A stretch of DNA of 6,336 nt from Sphingomonadales bacterium (GTDB taxonomy: Bacteria; Pseudomonadota; Alphaproteobacteria; Sphingomonadales; Sphingomonadaceae). The stretch lies in the NCBI GenBank assembly GCA_013298745.1, contig JAAFIT010000152.1, forward strand, positions 1 to 6,336, in the 5' to 3' direction. The position numbers and the translations under genes are program-made. The notes beneath the pieces were generated by a model that was given only the letters and a program-made list of their open reading frames with translations, did no database searches and was not told the origin of the DNA. Shown piece by piece: positions 1 to 5,468 of the stretch (within the stretch, counting starts at the first letter, position 1; every line of letters starts with the position of its first letter).

Positions 1-588
1 GGGCTGGCGGTGACCGTGCGTCCCGGCCGGCCCGAAACGCGCGCCGATGGCGGCCCGGTGCCGCGCGTCGCGCCGGTGCTCGCCGGACTGCTGGCGACCC
101 TGCGGCTGGGGGGTGATCCGGGCCGGGCGGTGGCCGCAAGCGGTGCGACGCTGGCCCGGCATGGCGCGGCGATTGCCGGGGCGCTGGATGCGGCCGCAGC
201 GAGCGATTGGCCGGCCACAACCCGGCTGGCGCAATTCGATCTCGACATTTTGTGCAACCATGCCAGCGGCACCATCAACGGTCATGCCAGCATCATTGGG
301 CCGCCCTGCGCGCCGCCACCGCAGCCGCAGCCGATCATGGCGTTGCGCCACGAGGTGCTGGGCCTGCCGATGCGGTTGCGGGTCGAACTCGCCGCCGACA
401 TGCGGCTGGTATCGAGCCTGTTGCCGCTGCGTGCCGGCCAGGTCATTGCCATCGCGCCGCCGCTCGAAATGCCGTTGATCCTTGGTCGCCATAGCGTCGG
501 CCGCGCGCTGGTCTCGGCGCTGCCCGACGGCCGGCAACAGGCCGAGCTTGTCGCCATTCACGTCGAACCGGTGGGAGACCGCGCATGA
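1..588 (+). CDS. fliM: Flagellar motor switch protein FliM, 3' part (FliM/FliN family, SpoA domain)
   Basis: Rotor (C-ring) protein of the flagellar switch; it sits at the cytoplasmic face of the basal body, binds FliN and, in most bacteria, phospho-CheY. The frame is open from base 1, so the gene very probably begins upstream and only about 195 C-terminal residues are visible; GTG codons at 10 and 16 are in frame but have no clear ribosome binding site. The last 75 or so residues fit a SpoA (surface presentation of antigens) fold: a strand with LPMRLRVELA, then LLPLRAGQVIAIAPPLEMPLIL, then a variable loop and a final strand ELVAIHVEPV. A proline-rich linker (APPPQPQP) precedes it. The segment before the linker is too divergent for me to match firmly to the FliM middle domain. 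Its stop overlaps the fliN start as ATGA, which supports the FliM identity by position. The alternative is an unusual FliN-like second SpoA protein. Confidence 0.68.
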   Translation, partial: GLAVTVRPGRPETRADGGPVPRVAPVLAGLLATLRLGGDPGRAVAASGATLARHGAAIAGALDAAAASDWPATTRLAQFDLDILCNHASGTINGHASIIGPPCAPPPQPQPIMALRHEVLGLPMRLRVELAADMRLVSSLLPLRAGQVIAIAPPLEMPLILGRHSVGRALVSALPDGRQQAELVAIHVEPVGDRA

Positions 589-893
589 ACGCCATGGCAC
601 CCGGCGGCCTGACCGGCACACCCACCGCCGGGCCGGCCGAAGTGGCACCCGATCTTGGCGCCTTCGGCGCGATTTCGGTGCGTCTGTCGGTGGAGGTCGG
701 CGCCATCCGAATGAGCCTGCGCGAGGTGTTGGCGTTGCAGGTCGGCACCGTCCACGCGCTCGACCGGCGGGTCGATCAGCCGGTCGATGTGCTGATCAAT
801 GAACGGCTGATCGCGCGCGGCGAGATCGTTTCGATCGGCGATCGCTTCGGCGTCAAGCTGACCGAGATCGTCCCCGGCGGCTTTGGCGGATGA
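585..893 (+). CDS. fliN: Flagellar motor switch protein FliN
   Basis: FliN is the small C-ring protein that pairs with FliM, forms the lower rim of the rotor and offers a docking site for the FliH/FliI export cargo complex. The 102-residue product has a flexible Ala/Gly/Pro-rich start (residues 1-27) and a complete SpoA domain (about 30-97). The domain shows the typical pattern VRLSVEVGAIRMSLREVLAL, then QVGTVHALDRRVDQPVDVLI, then an IARGEIVSIGDRFGVKLTEI close. The length is short but normal for alphaproteobacterial FliN. The ATG at 585 overlaps the fliM stop (ATGA) and has a GGGAG ribosome binding site at 573-577, 7 bases upstream; the in-frame ATG at 594 is less well placed. The stop overlaps the fliO start in the same way. 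No motif is missing, and I am confident in the call. Confidence 0.93.
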   Translation: MNAMAPGGLTGTPTAGPAEVAPDLGAFGAISVRLSVEVGAIRMSLREVLALQVGTVHALDRRVDQPVDVLINERLIARGEIVSIGDRFGVKLTEIVPGGFGG

Positions 894-1111
894 GCGAGCT
901 TGCCCCCTGGCGCGCCCGGCTCGATCTCGGCAAATTGTCGGCGGCGCTGAAATGGCCGCGCGATGCCGGGCCGGCGCGAGTGGTGCAGACGCTGCCGCTG
1001 GGGCCGGGGAGCCGTTTGCTGGTGGTCGAATTCGGTGGCCGCCAGCGGCTGATCGGCCAGGCCCGCACTGGCCTGGTGCATCTCGCCGATGGCGACGAGG
1101 TGACGCCATGA
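890..1111 (+). CDS. fliO: FliO-like flagellar biosynthesis protein lacking a transmembrane segment
   Basis: FliO normally helps FliP assemble into the export gate. It usually has one N-terminal membrane helix followed by a small soluble domain. This 73-residue product has the soluble part: a basic stretch, then RVVQTLPLGPGSRLLVVEFGGRQRLIG and a closing GLVHLADGDEV. That is the expected beta-rich pattern of FliO (basic residues, a short strand, PLG, a hydrophobic strand, GG.R.L.G). Its N-terminus (MSELAPWRARLDLGKLSAALKW) has no run of hydrophobic residues long enough to cross a membrane. The frame upstream of the ATG runs through fliN and also offers no such segment. The ATG at 890 overlaps the fliN stop (ATGA) and the stop at 1109-1111 overlaps fliP, so position between fliN and fliP strongly supports FliO. 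The identification rests on position plus weak similarity. Confidence 0.78.
   Translation: MSELAPWRARLDLGKLSAALKWPRDAGPARVVQTLPLGPGSRLLVVEFGGRQRLIGQARTGLVHLADGDEVTP
1097..1103 (+). promoter_or_regulatory. Strong ribosome binding site of fliP inside the fliO 3' end
   Basis: GAGGTGA is a seven-base perfect complement to the 3' end of 16S rRNA (anti-Shine-Dalgarno region). The GAGG core ends 7 bases before the ATG at 1108. It lies within the last codons of fliO. It fixes the fliP start at 1108 and argues against longer in-frame starts further upstream. Confidence 0.75.
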
Positions 1112-1773
1112 CCCCGACGGTGAGCGCGGCGCTGCCGAGCCTGTCGACCTCGATCCAGATCCTGCTGGTGATGTCGGCGCTGACGCTGCTGCCGGCGGCG
1201 CTGCTGATGATGACGAGCTTTACCCGCATCCTCATCGTGCTGGCGATTTTGCGGCAGGCGCTGGGTCTGGGGCAATCGCCGCCCAACCAGTTGCTCGTCG
1301 GCGTCGCGCTGCTGATGACGGTGTTCATCATGAAGCCGAGCCTCGATCGGATTTACGACGGTGCCTATCAGCCGATGGTGGCGGGTACGGTCGGCGCCGA
1401 TGTCGCGCTCGGCCGTGCCGGTGGCGAACTGAAGCGCTTCATGCTCACCCAGACGCGCGAGGCGGATTTGCGGAAATTCGCCGAAATCGCCCATGCCGGG
1501 CCGTTTGCCGGGCCGGCCGATGTGCCGCTGCCGGTCGTGCTGCCGGCATTCGTCGCCTCGGAACTGAAAACCGCGATGCAGATCGGCTTTGTTGTCTATC
1601 TGCCGTTCCTCGTCATCGATCTCATCGTTTCGAGCATCCTGATGTCGCTCGGCATGATGATGGTGTCGCCGGCGACGGTCAGCCTGCCGGTCAAGCTGGC
1701 GCTATTCGTCTCGGTCGATGGCTGGACTCTGGTGCTCGGCAGCCTCGCCAAGAGCTTTGGCGGTGCGGGGTGA
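1108..1773 (+). CDS. fliP: Flagellar type III export gate protein FliP
   Basis: FliP is an inner-membrane protein; five copies with FliQ and FliR form the helical channel through which flagellar subunits are exported. The 221-residue product carries all the family marks: LPAALLMMTSFTRILIVLAILRQALG (28-53) with the PPNQ motif (58-61), the FMLTQTREADL segment (111-121), SELKTAMQIGF (151-161), the GMMMVSP methionine gate loop (182-188) and the FVSVDGW motif (200-206). Four hydrophobic segments are visible, at about 16-34, 61-75, 158-180 and 191-212. Enterobacterial FliP is about 245 residues and starts with a cleaved signal peptide; here the protein begins just before the first conserved helix and no signal peptide is visible. 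The ATG at 1108 overlaps the fliO stop (ATGA) and has a strong ribosome binding site. Upstream in-frame codons give Arg/Ala/Gly-rich sequence that does not resemble a signal peptide. Its end overlaps fliQ. Confidence 0.96.
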   Translation: MTPTVSAALPSLSTSIQILLVMSALTLLPAALLMMTSFTRILIVLAILRQALGLGQSPPNQLLVGVALLMTVFIMKPSLDRIYDGAYQPMVAGTVGADVALGRAGGELKRFMLTQTREADLRKFAEIAHAGPFAGPADVPLPVVLPAFVASELKTAMQIGFVVYLPFLVIDLIVSSILMSLGMMMVSPATVSLPVKLALFVSVDGWTLVLGSLAKSFGGAG

Positions 1774-2054
1774 TTGCCGATATGCCCGATGACCGGATGC
1801 TGGCGACGCTGGCGCGTGCCGGGGTGATGCTGTTCACGCAGAGCACCGCGACATTCCTCGTGCCGGTGCTGATCGTCGCGGTGGTCGTCGGCCTTATCCA
1901 GACGGTGCTCTCGGTGCAGGAATCGAGCCTGTCGTTCCTGCCCAAATTGCTGACACTTGTTGCGGTGATGGCGATCGCTGGCGAAGGCGTGATGCGCGGC
2001 CTCGGTGATTTTCTGACGAGCGGCCTGCTCGATATGGTTGGCGCCATCCGGTGA
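1770..2054 (+). CDS. fliQ: Flagellar type III export gate protein FliQ
   Basis: FliQ is a small two-helix membrane protein; four copies wrap the FliP/FliR channel of the export gate. The product (94 residues from this start) has a hydrophobic helix VPVLIVAVVVGLIQTVL (31-47), the family loop SVQESSLSFLPK (48-59, matching the usual Q.QE.TLSFIPK), and a second hydrophobic helix LLTLVAVMAIAGEGVM (60-75). An ungapped comparison with enterobacterial FliQ from memory places the LSF.PK motif at nearly the same position. I chose the GTG at 1770 because it overlaps the fliP stop (GTGA), like the next gene, and GGCGGTG lies 4 bases upstream. The ATG at 1782 is a real alternative (90 residues): it has GGGGTGAT upstream and fits the usual 86-90 residue length slightly better. 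The stop overlaps the fliR start. Confidence 0.93.
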   Translation: MIADMPDDRMLATLARAGVMLFTQSTATFLVPVLIVAVVVGLIQTVLSVQESSLSFLPKLLTLVAVMAIAGEGVMRGLGDFLTSGLLDMVGAIR

Positions 2055-2773
2055 TCATCACAGGAATTCCGGCGTTCGATGGGCTGGAGGCGATGACGCG
2101 CTTGACCATCGCCGGGGTGCGGCCGCTGGCGATGCTGGCGCTGCTGCCGGGCTTTGCCGGCGCGGCGCTGCCCTGGCGGGCGCGGCTGGCAGTGGCGGCG
2201 TCTTTGTCGGTGTTCACGGCCTTTGGTCCGCAAGCGCCGATGCTGACGCTGGCGATGCTGCCGGGGGAATTGCTGGCCGGCCTGCTCGCTGGGCTGGCAG
2301 TGGCACTGGCGTTTGCAGCGGCGCAACTGGCGGGTGAAGTGACGGCGCAGATGGTGGGGCTGGGCTTTGCGTCGATGCCGGGGGCGGCGGGCAATGTCTC
2401 GGTGATCGGCGGGCTGTGGACGATGCTGATGTGGCTCGCCTTCCTCTCGGTCGATGGCCATCTGCAACTGTTCGGTGCGATCGTGGCGGGGCAGGGGGTG
2501 ATGCCGCCCGGCGCCGTGTCGCTCGAACGCGCCGCTGCCTATGGCACACTGATGTTCGCTGGCGGCTTGCGGCTGGCGCTGCCGGTCATCGGGCTGCTGC
2601 TGCTCGGCAATCTGCTGGTGGCGGTGGCGTCGCGCTCGGCGCCGCAATTGGGCGCGATGGCGATCGGCCCGGCGGCGCTGTTGCTCGGCTTTGTCTGGGC
2701 GTTGCCGTTCCTGCTCGAAGGCCTGAACAGTCGCGCGCAGGTGACGCTCAATAGTGCACTCGGGCTGCTCTGA
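2051..2773 (+). CDS. fliR: Flagellar type III export gate protein FliR
   Basis: FliR is a polytopic inner-membrane protein, present once per basal body, that completes the FliP5-FliQ4-FliR1 export channel. The 240-residue product is very hydrophobic, with several likely membrane helices (about 18-35, 42-59, 66-92, 118-135, 164-192 and 203-223). Family marks are AGEVTAQMVGLGFASMPGA (94-112, matching the AGE...Q.GLSFA motif), LSVDGHLQL (132-140, matching the usual NGH), LRLALPVIGLLLLGNLLVAV (173-192) and RSAPQL (195-200). It is shorter than the roughly 260 residues of enterobacterial FliR, mainly at the C-terminus. The GTG at 2051 overlaps the fliQ stop (GTGA). It is preferred over the ATG at 2093, although a GGAGG lies just before that ATG, because the longer form places the conserved LP (40-41) as in known FliR proteins. 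It overlaps flhB by one base. Confidence 0.94.
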   Translation: MIITGIPAFDGLEAMTRLTIAGVRPLAMLALLPGFAGAALPWRARLAVAASLSVFTAFGPQAPMLTLAMLPGELLAGLLAGLAVALAFAAAQLAGEVTAQMVGLGFASMPGAAGNVSVIGGLWTMLMWLAFLSVDGHLQLFGAIVAGQGVMPPGAVSLERAAAYGTLMFAGGLRLALPVIGLLLLGNLLVAVASRSAPQLGAMAIGPAALLLGFVWALPFLLEGLNSRAQVTLNSALGLL

Positions 2774-3906
2774 TGGCCGAAACCGACGCCGAAAAGACGC
2801 AAGCGCCAACGCCGCGCCGCCGCCAGCAGGCGGTCGAGCAGGGCAATCTCTGGCAGCCGCGCGAGCTGGCGCCGGCGGCGGCGGTGGCGACGGCGGCGCT
2901 GGCGGCGACGATGGCCGGGCCGGCGCTGTGGCAGGCGCTGGCCGGCTATCTCGCTGATAGCCTGGCGCGCGCCGAGGCGCCGGTGGATGACGGCTTTGCC
3001 CTTGCGGCGCTGGCAGTACGGCTGCCGCTGGCCTGGCCGGCGGCGCTGGCGGCCGGGGTGGCGGTGGTGACCATCGGGCTATCGCTGGCGACGACCCGCC
3101 ATGTCTCGCTCACGCTGCTGGCCCCCAAACTGGCGCGCATCAGCCCGGTTTCGGGGTTGCAGCGCATATTCTCGCTATCGGGGCTGGGGGGTGCTGCAAC
3201 GGCCGTGCTCAAGCTCGTCGCGGTCGCCGGGGTGGCGCTGGCCGTCGTCGCGCCCTTGTTGCCGGCGTTGGCGCATATCGGCGATGGCGGCGGCGGGCTG
3301 GCGATCATCGGGGCGGGTGCGGTGCGGCTGCTCGGCGCGGCGGCGCTGGCGCTGCTCGCCATCGCGATCATCGATGGCGGCATCTCGTTCGTGGTGCGCG
3401 AACGCAAGTTGCGAATGACACTCGAAGAGGTGAAGCGCGAATCGCGTGAGAATGACGGCGCCCCCGAAGTGAAGGCCGCGATCAAGCGCGCGCAGTTCGC
3501 CGCCGCCACGCGCCGGATGCGGGCCAGCCTCGCCGATGCCTCGGTGGTCGTTGTCAACCCGACGCACTTCGCTGTCGCTATGCGCTATCGCCCCGAAAGC
3601 GATGCGGCGCCCGTGGTGGTGGAAAAAGGCCGCCTCGAGATGGCGGTGGCGGTGATCAGCGTGGCGCGTGAACTCGGCGTGCCGGTGGTGCGCACGCCGC
3701 GCCTCGCCCGCGCGCTGTTCTTCACCGCCAAGCTCGGCAGTCCGGTGCGCGAGGAACTGTTCAGCGCCGTTGCCACCATCCTCGCGTTCGTGATGAGCTT
3801 CGATGATCCCGAGCGCGAAGCCATCCCGGCCGTGTTTGTGCCGCCCGATTTCGATTTCGATGAAGCCGGCGAACGCCGCAAGCCCGGCGCGCCGCTGCCG
3901 TTGTAA
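2773..3906 (+). CDS. flhB: Flagellar export specificity switch protein FlhB
   Basis: FlhB binds the export gate in the inner membrane and switches the machine from rod/hook to filament substrates after cleaving itself. The 377-residue product starts with the typical soluble leader (EKTQAPTPRRRQQAVEQGN, residues 7-25). Four membrane helices follow (about 33-57, 84-106, 143-167 and 186-208), with ISPVSGLQRIFSL (123-135) between the second and third. The cytoplasmic domain contains the linker KLRMTLEEVKRESRENDGAPEVK (212-234) and the autocleavage motif NPTH at 262-265, expected to cut between Asn262 and Pro263. After this come VVVEKG (281-286) and VPVVRTPRLARALFF (303-317). Length and motif position match Salmonella FlhB closely. 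The C-terminal tail after 343 is proline-rich and acidic (VPPDFDFDEAGE). The start overlaps the fliR stop as TGATG, which suggests reinitiation, because no good ribosome binding site lies upstream. All key residues are present. Confidence 0.97.
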   Translation: MAETDAEKTQAPTPRRRQQAVEQGNLWQPRELAPAAAVATAALAATMAGPALWQALAGYLADSLARAEAPVDDGFALAALAVRLPLAWPAALAAGVAVVTIGLSLATTRHVSLTLLAPKLARISPVSGLQRIFSLSGLGGAATAVLKLVAVAGVALAVVAPLLPALAHIGDGGGGLAIIGAGAVRLLGAAALALLAIAIIDGGISFVVRERKLRMTLEEVKRESRENDGAPEVKAAIKRAQFAAATRRMRASLADASVVVVNPTHFAVAMRYRPESDAAPVVVEKGRLEMAVAVISVARELGVPVVRTPRLARALFFTAKLGSPVREELFSAVATILAFVMSFDDPEREAIPAVFVPPDFDFDEAGERRKPGAPLPL

Positions 3907-3910
3907 ACGC

Positions 3911-3916
3911 AAAGGA
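3911..3916 (+). promoter_or_regulatory. Ribosome binding site of fliD
   Basis: AAAGGA in the 15-base gap between flhB and fliD ends 5 bases before the fliD ATG. It marks the only junction in the + strand block where translation is not overlap-coupled, and it fixes the fliD start at 3922. Confidence 0.65.
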
Positions 3917-3921
3917 CAGTC

Positions 3922-5322
3922 ATGACCTCGATCGTTTCGACATTGGGCGCCGGCAGCGGCATCGACACCAGGGCGCTGATCGACGGCCTTGTCAGTGCCG
4001 ATCGCGAAGCGCGCACCAAGCCGCTGACGGCGCGCAACGAGGCCCTGACGACGCGGATATCGGCGCTTGGCCAGGTGCGATCATCGCTGCAGACCATCGC
4101 CAGCTCGCTGGCGGCGCGGGTGTCGAGCGGTGCACTCGGGCTGATCCCGGCGAGCAGCGATAGCGGTATCGGGATTGAACGGCGCGGCACCGGGCCGGCC
4201 GCCGCGTTCAGCAACGCCGTCAGCGTCACCGCCATCGCGTCGGCACAGCGTCTGATCGCGGCACCCTTGGCAAGCGCCGACGCGCCAGTGGGGGAAGGGG
4301 TGCTGACCATTGGCTTCGGCCGCCGCACCGAATTGGGTGGCGGCGCTTTCAGCTTTGCCGCCGGAGCGACACCCAATCTCGACATCACCATCACTGCGGC
4401 CAACAACAGCCTGACCGGGCTGCGCGACGCCATCAACGCGGCCGGCAATGGCATGACAGCGAGCATCGTCAGCAATGCCGGGTCGGCAACCCTTGCCATT
4501 CGCGGGGCGGACGGCGCCGACAATGCGTTCGTCATCAGCGCTGCCGAAACCCCCGGCAATCCCGGCCTGGCGCGTTTTGCCCACACGCCGGGCAACACGC
4601 CGATGACGGCGCAGCTTCGCGCTGCCGACGCTGAATTGACCGTCGATGGCATCGCCGTGACGCGGCCGAGCAATGTCATCGATGATCTGATCCCCGGCCT
4701 GCGTCTGCGGCTGGTGCGACCGGTGGCGAGCGCAACTCTGTCCGCGGCGCGCGACGCCAGTGCGCTGGCGACCACCGTCAGCGACTTTGCCTCGACGCTC
4801 AGCGCCATGCGCGGACTGCTCGCCGATCTGCGCAAGGGCGCCACAGGCGAGAATCCGGCCGGGCCGCTGGCCGGCGATTCGACGACGCGGACGATCGATC
4901 AGCGCCTGACCGCGCTGGTTTCGACGCCGATCGCTGCGGCCAATGGCCTGCGCCTGCGTGATCTTGGCGTTTCGGTCAGCCGCAGTGGCAGCGTCACCTT
5001 CGATCCCGAGCGCCTGGCGCAACTGCCGCCGGCGCGGCAGGCCGATGCCGAAGCCGTGTTGCGGACCATGTCGGGGTCGTCGTTCAGCGGCCCCAATGCC
5101 CTGCAGGCGATTGCCGAAACCGTGACTCCGGCGACCAGTGGCCTCACCCGCCGCAGGGACGGGCTGACCGCTGACCTCGCCAAGGTCGAGGCGCGGCTCG
5201 TCGATTACCGCACATCGCTGACCCGCCAATATGCGGCAATGGATCGGCTGGTTGCCGCGTCAAAGGCCGTTGGCACCCAACTCGACACCCAGATCAAGAT
5301 CTGGACGGCGAACCGGAACTGA
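3922..5322 (+). CDS. fliD: Flagellar filament cap protein FliD (HAP2)
   Basis: FliD is exported through the flagellar channel, forms the cap at the filament tip and helps flagellin fold into place. The 466-residue product, close to the family's usual length, has the conserved start STLGAGSGIDTRALIDGLVSAD (6-27), which is the FliD N-terminal domain signature (about 1-115). A flagellin_IN-type motif follows at about 161-193 (SLTGLRDAINAAGNGMTASIV, then LAIRG). The FliD C-terminal domain starts near 233 (AELTVDGIAVTRPSNVIDDLIPGLRLRL). A heptad-like C-terminal helix (about 408-456) suits the coiled coil that FliD uses to bind hook-filament junction proteins. There is no cleavable signal peptide, as expected for a type III substrate. 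The gene follows flhB after 15 bases and likely shares its transcript, although a separate promoter inside flhB cannot be ruled out. No chaperone gene (fliS or fliT) follows, and the next gene is convergent and unrelated. Confidence 0.94.
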   Translation: MTSIVSTLGAGSGIDTRALIDGLVSADREARTKPLTARNEALTTRISALGQVRSSLQTIASSLAARVSSGALGLIPASSDSGIGIERRGTGPAAAFSNAVSVTAIASAQRLIAAPLASADAPVGEGVLTIGFGRRTELGGGAFSFAAGATPNLDITITAANNSLTGLRDAINAAGNGMTASIVSNAGSATLAIRGADGADNAFVISAAETPGNPGLARFAHTPGNTPMTAQLRAADAELTVDGIAVTRPSNVIDDLIPGLRLRLVRPVASATLSAARDASALATTVSDFASTLSAMRGLLADLRKGATGENPAGPLAGDSTTRTIDQRLTALVSTPIAAANGLRLRDLGVSVSRSGSVTFDPERLAQLPPARQADAEAVLRTMSGSSFSGPNALQAIAETVTPATSGLTRRRDGLTADLAKVEARLVDYRTSLTRQYAAMDRLVAASKAVGTQLDTQIKIWTANRN

Positions 5323-5345
5323 AGGCAAATTTTTGCCGAACAAGA

Positions 5346-5458
5346 GCCTCTGGCGGCTGGGGCCGTTGGCCCCAGACCCCAATTCACGCAACAACCCATG
5401 CTTCTGCGCACGCCCAATCAATCGGGGTCTGGGGCCATCGGCCCCAGCCGCCAGAGGC
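5346..5458. repeat. Composite inverted repeat between convergent genes (REP-like; possible bidirectional terminator)
   Basis: Left arm 5346-5380 and right arm 5424-5458 are 35 bases each and reverse-complementary at 34 positions; the one mismatch pairs 5366 with 5438. The match also continues outward for AAG after one mismatched pair, and 43 bases (5381-5423) lie between the arms. Each arm can form its own hairpin: CTGGGGCC, a three-base loop, GGCCCCAG (5357-5375 and 5429-5447). The single mismatch between arms falls inside those loops, which is what one expects if the hairpins are what is conserved. The element fills most of the gap between fliD and the convergent acyl-CoA synthetase gene. 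It lacks a following T-run on either strand, so it is not a classic intrinsic terminator. Similar GC-rich palindromes are, as far as I recall, common between genes in high-GC alphaproteobacteria. RNA termination, transcript protection or a REP-type mobile unit are all possible. Confidence 0.85.
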
Positions 5459-5468
5459 ACTTAAACTG

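Noticed and set aside
883..1107. In-frame upstream extension of fliP that would add 75 residues
   Set aside because: The added sequence is Arg/Ala/Gly-rich, has no signal-peptide character and runs over fliO. A strong ribosome binding site and an ATGA overlap support the start at 1108.
2542..2558. TGGCAC resembling the -24 half of a sigma-54 promoter inside fliR
   Set aside because: The matching -12 element (TTGC at the right spacing) is absent; the sequence there is TGTTCGC.
1691..2809. Long open frame on the - strand opposite fliQ and fliR
   Set aside because: The translation is rich in Arg, Gln and His with no domain. It is the usual antisense shadow of high-GC coding sequence, and the + strand holds clear FliQ and FliR.
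2874..2914. GCG-rich low-complexity stretch in flhB that looks like a tandem repeat
   Set aside because: It encodes an alanine-rich first membrane helix of FlhB. The units are irregular, so it reflects amino acid and codon bias.
2754..4143. 14-base direct repeat GTGCACTCGGGCTG at 2754-2767 and 4130-4143
   Set aside because: Both copies lie inside coding sequence and encode similar small hydrophobic stretches (ALGL). With only two copies, chance is the simplest explanation.
3585..5229. Two long open frames on the - strand opposite flhB and fliD (3585-4844 and 4081-5229)
   Set aside because: Low-complexity Ala/Arg/Ser or Arg/Gln/Gly translations without motifs, lying over well-supported flhB and fliD.
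5324..5337. Small hairpin GGCAAATTTTTGCC directly after the fliD stop as a terminator
   Set aside because: The stem is only 6 bp with a 2-base loop, and the T-run lies inside the hairpin rather than after it.
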